64,000 nucleotides of DNA from DATARN01 sp963851105. GTDB taxonomy: Bacteria > Actinomycetota > Acidimicrobiia > Acidimicrobiales > Palsa-688. Position numbers and translations under genes: made by a program. The stretch lies in contig CAWKNP010000013.1 of the NCBI GenBank assembly GCA_963851105.1, forward strand, positions 6,831 through 70,830. The letters are read 5' to 3'. Numbering within the stretch: the stretch's first letter is position 1; every line of letters starts with the position of its first letter. Below are positions 43,168 to 50,378 of the stretch, piece after piece. Below the pieces are notes generated by a model, which was not told where the DNA came from, did no database searches, and saw nothing but the letters and a program-made list of their open reading frames with translations.

Positions 43168-43401
43168 CTAGGCCGTGCGACGGCGCTGGCGGATCATCCG
43201 GCGACGCTCTCGTTCGGTCGCGCCGCCCCAGACGCCGTCGCGCTCGCGGTTGCCGAGGGCGTACTCGAGGCACGTCTCCTGCACGGCGCAGGCGCTACAG
43301 ATCGCCTTGGCCTCTTCTGCCTCTTCCTCCGAGATCGGATAGAAGATCTCGGGTTCGACACCGCGGCAGGCGGCCCGTTGTCGCCAGACCAGATTCTTCA
43401 C
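43168..43401 (-). CDS. WhiB-family iron-sulfur transcriptional regulator
   Basis: 77 residues. The four cluster ligands are Cys12, Cys35, Cys38 and Cys44 (C-x22-C-x2-C-x5-C), followed by the turn GVWGG (56-60) and a basic tail (ERERRRMIRQRRR) for DNA contact. WhiB proteins bind [4Fe-4S] and partner with the primary sigma factor. The subtype is not clear. It is divergent from glpD with about 190 bp between. A strong actinobacterial marker. Confidence 0.93.
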   Translation of the reverse strand: MKNLVWRQRAACRGVEPEIFYPISEEEAEEAKAICSACAVQETCLEYALGNRERDGVWGGATERERRRMIRQRRRTA

Positions 43402-43457
43402 TGGGTCAGTCCAATCCTTGGTTTAAGGGTGGCCATCCGTGGGGTGTTACCCAGATT

Positions 43458-43472
43458 GCATGGTGACCATGC
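43458..43472. promoter_or_regulatory. 15-bp palindrome between whiB and glpD
   Basis: GCATGGT-G-ACCATGC, with perfect 7-bp arms, lies 57 bp upstream of whiB and about 120 bp upstream of the glpD start. It could be an operator for either gene. No regulator is assigned. Confidence 0.4.
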
Positions 43473-43594
43473 GGCTTGGCAACGCCGATTCTTGCCGACC
43501 CGTCCCGCCCCGTCCAGACCTAGGATTGGCAAGGCTGACGAGGCTCGGCCCAGAGCTGGCGAGCGACTTCTCCCCGCTCGCGATCGGAGGTCGG

Positions 43595-45290
43595 ATGACT
43601 CGAAGTCTGGCCGGGGCGCCTCGCACCCCGTTTGACCGAGAACGGGCCCTGCGCCGCATGGCCACGGAGGATTTCGACGTCCTCGTCATCGGCGGCGGCA
43701 TCACCGGCGCCGGGGTGGCCCTCGATGCCGCCGCCCGGGGGCTGCGCACCGCCCTGGTCGAACGCCGCGATTTCGCGTCGGGAACCTCGTCGAAGTCGTC
43801 AAAACTCATCCACGGAGGGCTCCGTTACCTGCAGCAACGAGAGTTCCGGCTGGTCTACGAGGCACTGGCGGAGCGGCAGCACCTGCTCGACAACGCCCCT
43901 CACCTGGTCACGCCGGTGCCGTTCCTGATACCGCTGTTCGGCGATCAGGGCGTCATCGCCGGGGGGCTGGCCCACCTGTACTCGGTTGCCCTGTGGCAGT
44001 ACGACCTGACCGGGGGCCTGCGGATCGGCAAGCGGCACCGCCGGATCAGCCGGTCCGAAGCCCTCGGCTATTTCCCCGACCTGGATGTCGATCGCCTGGT
44101 CGCGGGTTTCCTGTATTGGGACGCCAAAGCCGACGACGCCCGCTTGACCTTGACGGTCCTGCGCACGGCCGTGGTCAACCACGGCGCTACCGCCGCCAAC
44201 TACACACCGGTCGACCAGCTGCTCCGGTTCGAAGGCCGGGTGGTCGGCGCCCGCCTCGGCGACGGCACCGAGATCCGGGCCGCGATCGTCGTCAACGCCA
44301 CCGGGGTGTGGGCCGACGGTGTCCGCCAACTCGACGAGGGCCCGGCGGCCCTCGGCACCCTGCGGCCCGCCAAGGGCATCCACCTCACCTTTCCCGCCCA
44401 CCGGCTGCCCGTGACCGCCGCCGCCGTGCTGCCCGTCCCCGGCGACCGGCGGTCGATCTTCGTCGTGCCCTGGGGCGAGTTCACCTATGTCGGGACGACC
44501 GACACTGACTACGAGGGGCCCTTGGACGACCCGGCGTGCCGGCCCGAGGATGTCGCCTACCTCCTGGCCGTGCTCAATACCGCCACCAGCGCCCGGCTGA
44601 CGACTGCCGACGTCGCGGCATGCTGGGCCGGTTTACGGCCGTTGGTGCGCTCGGCCGCCAGTGCCCGCACTGCCGACCTGTCCCGCCGCCACCGCGTGAC
44701 GTCCTCCGAGCAAGGGGTTATCACCGTCACCGGCGGCAAACTCACGACCTACCGCCGTATGGCTTCGGACACCGTCGACCTGGTGGTCTCGGCGCTCGGG
44801 CGCGGCGCCCGCCGGAGCCCGACCAAAAAGTTGCGCCTGCTGGGGGCGGAACGGGCGGGGGCGTTGTGGGCGCCCTGCCGCGGCCGCCCGACTCGGCGTC
44901 GATCCGGTGACGTTGGCCCATCTGGCCGGCCGCTACGGCAGTGAGGCGCGAACCGTGATCGCCATGACCGAGGCCGACCCCGAGCTGGCTCGGCCCCTGG
45001 TGCCGGGACTGCCGTACCTCCGGGCCGAGGCGGTGTACGCGGCCCGTTACGAGATGGCCCGCACCTTGGACGATGTCCTGGCTCGGCGGACCAGGGCGGC
45101 GTTTCTGAGCTGTCACGACGCTGCGGCCGCGGCCACCGCGGTGGCCCGGCTGATTGCCCCCGAGCTCGGTTGGTCGCCGGCCGAGATCGACCACGAAGCC
45201 GCCACCTATGTCGAGGCGGCCCGCCAGTGCCGCCAGGCGGCGGGACTGCCCGATACCGGCGAGCTGGTCCTGCACGGCGGCGGCCGCTAA
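43595..45290 (+). pseudogene. glpD: Glycerol-3-phosphate dehydrogenase, frame broken once
   Basis: FAD enzyme that oxidises glycerol-3-phosphate to dihydroxyacetone phosphate at the membrane. The start ATG 43595 has GGAGG 7-11 bp upstream. Frame one shows the FAD motif DVLVIGGGITGAGVALDA, SSKSSKLIHGGLRYLQQ, FVVPWGEFTYVGTTDTDY and ITVTGGKLTTYRRMA. Near 44,860-44,878, in a G/C-rich run, the frame shifts by one base. The C-terminal domain continues as RLGVDPVTLAHLAGRYGSEA to the stop at 45290. The repaired length is about 565 residues, normal for GlpD. Most likely a sequence error. The next gene starts on its stop codon (TAATG). Confidence 0.86.
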
Positions 45291-46846
45291 TGGAGGTCGT
45301 CCGTCACGGCGTCCCCACGCCCCCGGTGGCGTTCGGGCGACCGTTGGCCGAGGTGCGGGACCGTTTCCGCGCCGGCGCGGTGGCCGTGTCCAGGGACTTC
45401 GTCGTGCGACTCAGGGAGGTGTGCCCCCGGGTGGACACCGACGTTGCCGCTCTCGTCGAGGCGGGTCGGGACTGGTGGCCGGGCAGTGTGAGCTGGGCAC
45501 TTGATGGCGAGGTGCCGGCGCGGGCGGGGGCCGTGGCCCGCCCGGTAAGCGCCGAGTCGGTGGCGGCGGTGTTGGCGGTGTGCCACTCGGCGGGGGTGCC
45601 GGTCACCGCCAGTGCCGGGCGCAGCGGCGTTTCCGGCGGCTCGGTCCCGGTGTACGGCGGCGTGGTGCTCGACATGGCGGGACTGGCGGGAATCATCGCG
45701 GTCGACCAACAGTCGCTCCTCGTGACCGTCGGGCCCGGGACCTTCGGCGACGAGTTCGAAGCGACGCTGCGGCGCGACCACGGGCTCACGGTCGGGCACT
45801 GGCCTCAATCGATGAACCTGTCGACGGTCGGCGGTTGGGTCGCGTGCCGAGGCGCCGGGCAGTACTCGACCCGCTACGGCAAGATCGAGGACATGGTGGC
45901 CGGTCTGCAGGTGGCACGGGCCGACGGCCGGCTGTTCCGCACCGGGGGGATGGCGCCCCGCTCCGCCACCGGCCCCGACCTGACGCAGGTGTTTCTCGGC
46001 AGCGAGGGCACGCTCGGGGTCATCACCGAGGTGACCCTCCGGGCTCACCCGGTACCGGCCGCCGAGCGCCGGGCCGCCTTCGGCTTCGCCACCTTCGCCG
46101 GTGGGCTCGACGCCTGTCGCCGCATCCTGCGCCGCGGTGCCACTCCTGCCGTCCTGCGCCTCTACGACGGCCATGAGAGCCGATCGAGCTTCGGCGTCGA
46201 CGACGCTTGTGTCCTGATCGTCCTCGACGAGGGCGACGCCGCACTCATCGACGCCGTGATGACGGTGGTGGCCTCCGAGTGCGCCTCTGCGGAGGTGCTG
46301 GATCCCGCCCTCGTGCAGCACTGGTGGGACCGCCGCCAGGACGTGTCGGCCCTCGAGACGGCGGTGCGGGCCGGCCTGACGGTGGACACCATCGAGGTGG
46401 CGGCGTCGTGGTCGGTGCTGCCGGCGCTGTACCGGGAGGTGATCGCAGGCGTGGGCGCCCTCGCCGGCACCCTGATCGTCTCGGCCCACCAGTCCCACAC
46501 CTACTCCGACGGGGCCTGCCTGTACTTCACCTTCGCGGGCCTGCCGGAAGGCGACGGCGGGGAGGGCGCGGGCGGCGCGGCGGGATCCGGCGGCGGCAAC
46601 GGCAGCGCCGGCGACTCGTACTATCGCCGCGTCTGGGATCTGGTCATGGCCCTCACCATTGCCCGGGGAGCCACCATCAGCCACCATCACGGCATCGGGC
46701 TCAACCGGGGCCGATACCTCCCGGAGGCGCTGGGATCGGCATTCGAGGTCTTGGTCGCTCTGAAGGAAGCCCTCGACCCGAACGGGATCCTGAACCCCGG
46801 AAAGTTGGGATTGCCGTCTCCGTTCGGGGATGTCCCATGGCCTTAG
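45290..46846 (+). CDS. FAD-binding oxidase similar to alkyldihydroxyacetonephosphate synthase
   Basis: 518 residues from ATG 45290. It has a PCMH-type FAD domain (ARPVSAESVAAVLAVCHSAG, GRSGVSGGSVPVYGGVVLDM, NLSTVGGWVACRGAGQYSTRYG, FLGSEGTLGVITEVTL) and a C-terminal oxidase domain ending DPNGILNPGKLG. The HHHGIGLNRGRYLP motif (about 464-477) matches the His-rich active site of alkyl-DHAP synthases, which swap the acyl chain of acyl-DHAP for a fatty alcohol in ether-lipid synthesis. The position after glpD and before a glycerol kinase supports use of DHAP-type substrates. Ether-lipid production is inferred, not shown. A Gly/Ser insert lies at about 423-440. Confidence 0.88.
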   Translation: MEVVRHGVPTPPVAFGRPLAEVRDRFRAGAVAVSRDFVVRLREVCPRVDTDVAALVEAGRDWWPGSVSWALDGEVPARAGAVARPVSAESVAAVLAVCHSAGVPVTASAGRSGVSGGSVPVYGGVVLDMAGLAGIIAVDQQSLLVTVGPGTFGDEFEATLRRDHGLTVGHWPQSMNLSTVGGWVACRGAGQYSTRYGKIEDMVAGLQVARADGRLFRTGGMAPRSATGPDLTQVFLGSEGTLGVITEVTLRAHPVPAAERRAAFGFATFAGGLDACRRILRRGATPAVLRLYDGHESRSSFGVDDACVLIVLDEGDAALIDAVMTVVASECASAEVLDPALVQHWWDRRQDVSALETAVRAGLTVDTIEVAASWSVLPALYREVIAGVGALAGTLIVSAHQSHTYSDGACLYFTFAGLPEGDGGEGAGGAAGSGGGNGSAGDSYYRRVWDLVMALTIARGATISHHHGIGLNRGRYLPEALGSAFEVLVALKEALDPNGILNPGKLGLPSPFGDVPWP

Positions 46847-47238
46847 CCCTCGATCGCCGGGCGATCGGCCGCGGCATCAGCGCCTACCTGGCCATCGCCG
46901 TGCCGTGCGGGCTGCTGATCGCCCTGCTGCACGGCTCCGATACCAAGGGCCATGAATCCAACCTGTGGATCGCGGCCGCCGTGGTGGTCGTCCTCGTCGC
47001 CCCGTTCGTGGGCGGCGCCGTCGCCGGCGCCGCCCAGCCCTCCCCCCTGGTGCACGGCGCGGTGGCGGTGGCGCTGCCCGCCGGCGCCTTTCTCGTCATT
47101 TCCTCGATCGTGCGCGCCACCGAGGGGCGGATGGGCGCCGCCGACGGCGTCACCTTCGTGCTGTACCTGGTCGTGTTCACCGGTCTTGGCATGCTGGGCG
47201 GCTACGTCGGTTTCCGGCGCCGGCAACGCCTCGCCTGA
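46837..47238 (+). CDS. Four-segment membrane protein in the glycerol operon
   Basis: 133 residues from ATG 46837, overlapping the previous gene by 10 bp. Hydrophobic helices at about 14-32, 43-64, 72-90 and 104-124 with short loops and a basic C-terminus (GFRRRQRLA). It resembles uncharacterised actinobacterial TIGR04086-like small membrane proteins. It sits between the AGPS-like and kinase genes, so a lipid-related membrane role is possible. Confidence 0.75.
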   Translation: MALALDRRAIGRGISAYLAIAVPCGLLIALLHGSDTKGHESNLWIAAAVVVVLVAPFVGGAVAGAAQPSPLVHGAVAVALPAGAFLVISSIVRATEGRMGAADGVTFVLYLVVFTGLGMLGGYVGFRRRQRLA

Positions 47239-47257
47239 TCGGCGGAGGGGACCGACC

Positions 47258-48706
47258 ATGACCATTCTCGTGATCGACATCGGCACGAGCAGCGTGCGCG
47301 CCTCCATCGTTGGCCCCGACGCCACGGTGAGCCATGTCCACAGCCGCCCAATCCTGCCGTCAACTCCCTCGTCGGGCTTCGTGGAGTTCGATGCCGTCGC
47401 CATGGCCGACGCCGCCGTCGATGTCGCCCGCCAGGCGCTGGCCGCAGGCGGCCCGGTCCGAGCCGTGGGCATCGCCAATCAGCGGGCTTCGACGGTCGTC
47501 TGGGACCGGGCGACGGGCGAGCCAGTCGGCCCTGGCATCGGCTGGCAAGACCTGCGCACCGCCGGGACGTGCCTCATGCTGCAGGGTCAGGGCATCCGCA
47601 TGCTGCCGAGCGCATCGGGCACCAAGATCTCCTATCTCTTGGACAGCTATGACTACGGGCGCAGCCGTGATCTGCTCTTCGGGACCGTCGACACCTGGAT
47701 CGCCTGGCGCCTGAACGGCGGCACCGCCCACGTCACCGACCCCAGCAACGCCGGGGTCACCGGCCTTCTTAGCGTGGACGCCACGCGATGGGACCCCGCC
47801 GTCCTCGAAGCGCTGCGCATCCCCGCGGCCATGCTGCCGACCATCATCGACTCGTCGTGCGAACCGGGCGCCGCAGGCTGGGCGACCGCCCTTGCCGGTG
47901 CGCCCCCGATCACCGGACTGGCGGGCGACCAACAGGCTTCGCTTGTCGGGCAGGGCTGCACCCGTCCCGGGCTGGCCAAAGTCACCTTCGGTACGGGCGG
48001 GATGCTCGACGTGTGCACCGGCCCCCGCCCCGATTTCGAGACGCGGGGCCCGGGCGGCTGCTTCCCGATCGCCGCCTGGCGCCGCAACGGTCACCTGGTC
48101 TGGGGGGTCGAGGCCGTCATGTTGTCGGCCGGCACCGCGGTCGAATGGCTCCGTGACGACATGGGCCTCATCGCCACTTCGGCCGAGTCCGCCACCGTGG
48201 CGGCGCAGTGCTCTGACACCGGCGGCGTGTACTTCGTGCCCGCCCTGCTCGGCCTGGGCACGCCGGAGTGGGACTTCGGCGCCCGGGGCACCTTGCTCGG
48301 CCTGACTCGAGGCAGCGGCCGGCCGGAAGTGGTGCGGGCGGTGCTCGAAGGCATCGCCCACCGAGGCGCCGACCTTCTGGAGGCGGCAGAGACCGACGCC
48401 GGCCGGGCCATCGCCAGCCTCCGCGTCGACGGGGGCATGAGTGCCAATCCCGTCTTCGTCCAGGCTCTGGCCAACGCCTGCGGATGTCCAATCGAGGTCT
48501 CACCGGCGCTGGAAGCGACCACGCTCGGCGCCGCCTACCTGGCGGGCATGGCGGCCGGCATCTGGGCCGACGAGGAGGAGATCGCCGAGGCGTGGCACCC
48601 CCGAGCGGTTGTCGAGCCGACCACCCGCCTCGATCGTGACCGGTGGCGCCAAGCCGTCGAACGAGCCCGGGCGTGGATTCCCGAGCTCTCGATGCTCAAC
48701 TTCTGA
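47258..48706 (+). CDS. FGGY-family carbohydrate kinase (second glycerol kinase-like)
   Basis: 482 residues from ATG 47258 with GGAGGGG about 10 bp upstream. It has the ATP start VIDIGTSSVRASIVG, AVGIANQRASTVVWDRATG, FGTVDTWIAWRLNGG, GLAGDQQASLVGQGC, a FGTGGMLDVCTG phosphate loop and RVDGGMSANPVFVQALANA. It is clearly a glycerol/xylulose-type kinase. The glpD operon makes glycerol the best guess. It differs from glpK at 22.4 kb in the substrate region (SGTKISYLLDSYDYG where glycerol kinases read SATK), so another polyol is possible. Confidence 0.88.
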   Translation: MTILVIDIGTSSVRASIVGPDATVSHVHSRPILPSTPSSGFVEFDAVAMADAAVDVARQALAAGGPVRAVGIANQRASTVVWDRATGEPVGPGIGWQDLRTAGTCLMLQGQGIRMLPSASGTKISYLLDSYDYGRSRDLLFGTVDTWIAWRLNGGTAHVTDPSNAGVTGLLSVDATRWDPAVLEALRIPAAMLPTIIDSSCEPGAAGWATALAGAPPITGLAGDQQASLVGQGCTRPGLAKVTFGTGGMLDVCTGPRPDFETRGPGGCFPIAAWRRNGHLVWGVEAVMLSAGTAVEWLRDDMGLIATSAESATVAAQCSDTGGVYFVPALLGLGTPEWDFGARGTLLGLTRGSGRPEVVRAVLEGIAHRGADLLEAAETDAGRAIASLRVDGGMSANPVFVQALANACGCPIEVSPALEATTLGAAYLAGMAAGIWADEEEIAEAWHPRAVVEPTTRLDRDRWRQAVERARAWIPELSMLNF

Positions 48707-48722
48707 ATCAGAAGCGGCCCGC

Positions 48723-49217
48723 TCAGGCTGCGATGTTGACGAAGCGCACGGTCACGAAATCGGGGATCCACCCGAAGGCGCACGGCGCCAGGTGCGGGCA
48801 GGAGCTGAACTCCACCTGTCCGGTCCCGTCGCATGGCACCCGGACGGCGGGCGGCACCGGCCGCTGGGTGCCGTAGGTCCTGAGCGTCGCCTGATGCGGG
48901 CCGTGTGCCGATCCATCCTGGACGAACCAGGCGTAGACCTGGGAGAAGAGGCCGGTGTAGCCGGTCCCGGAGTCGACATGGGCCACCGCCAGGTTCTGGC
49001 CGCCGGCGACGGGCCCCAGGCGCCCGGGACCGCTCGGTCCCGCGCACACCGTGTAGACGATCGGGTCGGCATTGCTGCCGTTGACGAGGCCGATGAAGTG
49101 CTGCCCTGGCCGGATGGCCTCGTTGGCTCCCGCCGCCGTCGCCGCACCTGGCGCCAGGCCGCCCATCGCCATAACCGTCATAACGAGGACAATTGCTGAC
49201 CGGATCCCGAAACGCAT
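48723..49217 (-). CDS. Secreted hypothetical protein
   Basis: 164 residues with a Sec signal peptide (MRFGIRSAIVLVMTVMAMGG, cleavage likely after ATAA near 29). The mature part is beta-rich with four Cys (VYTVCAG, VPCDG, SSCPHLAPC), which suggests disulfide bonds outside the cell. No enzyme motif. It is convergent with the FGGY kinase gene. Confidence 0.75.
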   Translation of the reverse strand: MRFGIRSAIVLVMTVMAMGGLAPGAATAAGANEAIRPGQHFIGLVNGSNADPIVYTVCAGPSGPGRLGPVAGGQNLAVAHVDSGTGYTGLFSQVYAWFVQDGSAHGPHQATLRTYGTQRPVPPAVRVPCDGTGQVEFSSCPHLAPCAFGWIPDFVTVRFVNIAA

Positions 49218-49269
49218 GTCGTGGCCTCCGGGGATGAAGTCTACGCCCCCCCATTTTGTCGCGCCGCGG

Positions 49270-49776
49270 TCAGGCGCCCAGCAGCCCCCGCACGTAGGCC
49301 GCCTGCCCGAGGTGCTGGAGGCTGTCGTCGGCCACGCTCACCAGCCGCACCCCCATGGTGACGGGCGGATCCCAGCGGGTATCCACGATCCGGTCCAGAT
49401 CGGAAGGCGCCAGTTCCCTGAGCATGGCCTTGGTGCGGGCGCTCACCGCGTCGAGGTAGTCGAAGAGGACCGCAGGGCGTGTGGGCCGCACCGCCAGGAC
49501 CTGCTCGGTGGTGTGCCCGTAGCCGGTGTTCGACGGGTCGGGTTCGAGACCGAAGCCGGTGGCCCAATCGCCGCTGACCCACAGCTGCTCCCAGTCCATG
49601 AGGGCGGAAACATGGTGATCCTGGACCCGAGCCAGGTGCCAGATGAGCCAGGCGATGGGGTTGGCTCCCGGTGCCGGCGGCCGGGTCAGGTGATCGAGGT
49701 CGACACCGTCGACGGCGCCGTGCGCCAGGGGAAGGAGCCGGTCGTAGAGCTCGACGAGTAGTTCAGCGATGTCCAT
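49270..49776 (-). CDS. DinB-like (DUF664-type) four-helix protein
   Basis: 168 residues from ATG 49776 (MDIAELLVELYDR). It has the metal-binding His pattern of the DinB/mycothiol-dependent maleylpyruvate isomerase fold: IAWLIWHLARVQDHHVSAL (about 40-58) and a C-terminal His in DDSLQHLGQAAYVRGLLG. In Actinobacteria many of these are mycothiol S-transferases, but the substrate here is unknown. An upstream start at 49833 adds only Arg-rich residues. Confidence 0.83.
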   Translation of the reverse strand: MDIAELLVELYDRLLPLAHGAVDGVDLDHLTRPPAPGANPIAWLIWHLARVQDHHVSALMDWEQLWVSGDWATGFGLEPDPSNTGYGHTTEQVLAVRPTRPAVLFDYLDAVSARTKAMLRELAPSDLDRIVDTRWDPPVTMGVRLVSVADDSLQHLGQAAYVRGLLGA

Positions 49777-49862
49777 TGTGAGATTCCACCACGTATGGGC
49801 GTTCCGCCGACACAACTTCCGCCGCCGCGACAAGATGGTCGCATCTGCAAGGTTCCAAACGT

Positions 49863-49890
49863 TTCACACGAAGTTCACACGCTCACACCG
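49863..49890. promoter_or_regulatory. Short direct repeats upstream of coxS
   Basis: TTCACACG occurs at 49863 and 49874 (11-bp period), and a related CTCACACCG follows at 49883. They lie 10-36 bp before the coxS start, in the only AT-richer stretch of the gap. A binding site for a cox regulator is possible. Confidence 0.35.
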
Positions 49891-49898
49891 GGGGGTCT

Positions 49899-50378
49899 AT
49901 GAGAGTCGAAATGACAATAAATGGAACGAGATACGCCCACGATGTCGAACCACGGGTCCTGCTCGTCCAGTTCATTCGTGAGCACGCCGGGTTGACGGGC
50001 ACCAACGTCGGCTGCGACACCACCTCCTGCGGCACGTGCACCGTGCTCCTCGACGGCGAATCGGTGAAATCCTGCAATGTCCTCGCCGCCCAGGCCGACG
50101 GGGCCGCCATCACCACCATCGAGGGCATTGCCACCGGTAGCGACCTCCACCCCATGCAGGAGGCGTTCCGGGAGAATCACGCCTTGCAATGCGGTTTCTG
50201 CACCCCGGGCATGGTGATCGCCGCCATCGGGCTCCTGAACGAGAACCCCCATCCCACCGAGGCGCAGGTGCGCACCGGCCTCGAGGGCAACCTGTGCCGC
50301 TGCACCGGGTATCACAACATCGTCAAAGCCATCCTGGCTGCAGCCGACGCCGGCGCCCATGCGGAGGCGAGCGCATGA
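49899..50378 (+). CDS. coxS: Molybdenum hydroxylase small subunit, 2Fe-2S (CoxS-like)
   Basis: 159 residues. The N-terminal plant-type [2Fe-2S] cluster uses Cys39, Cys44, Cys47 and Cys59 (GCDTTSCGTC). The C-terminal cluster uses Cys98, Cys101, Cys133 and Cys135 (CGFC ... CRC). It passes electrons from the molybdopterin subunit to the flavin subunit. It is the first gene of an S-L-M operon, overlapping coxL by ATGA. Confidence 0.95.
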   Translation: MRVEMTINGTRYAHDVEPRVLLVQFIREHAGLTGTNVGCDTTSCGTCTVLLDGESVKSCNVLAAQADGAAITTIEGIATGSDLHPMQEAFRENHALQCGFCTPGMVIAAIGLLNENPHPTEAQVRTGLEGNLCRCTGYHNIVKAILAAADAGAHAEASA

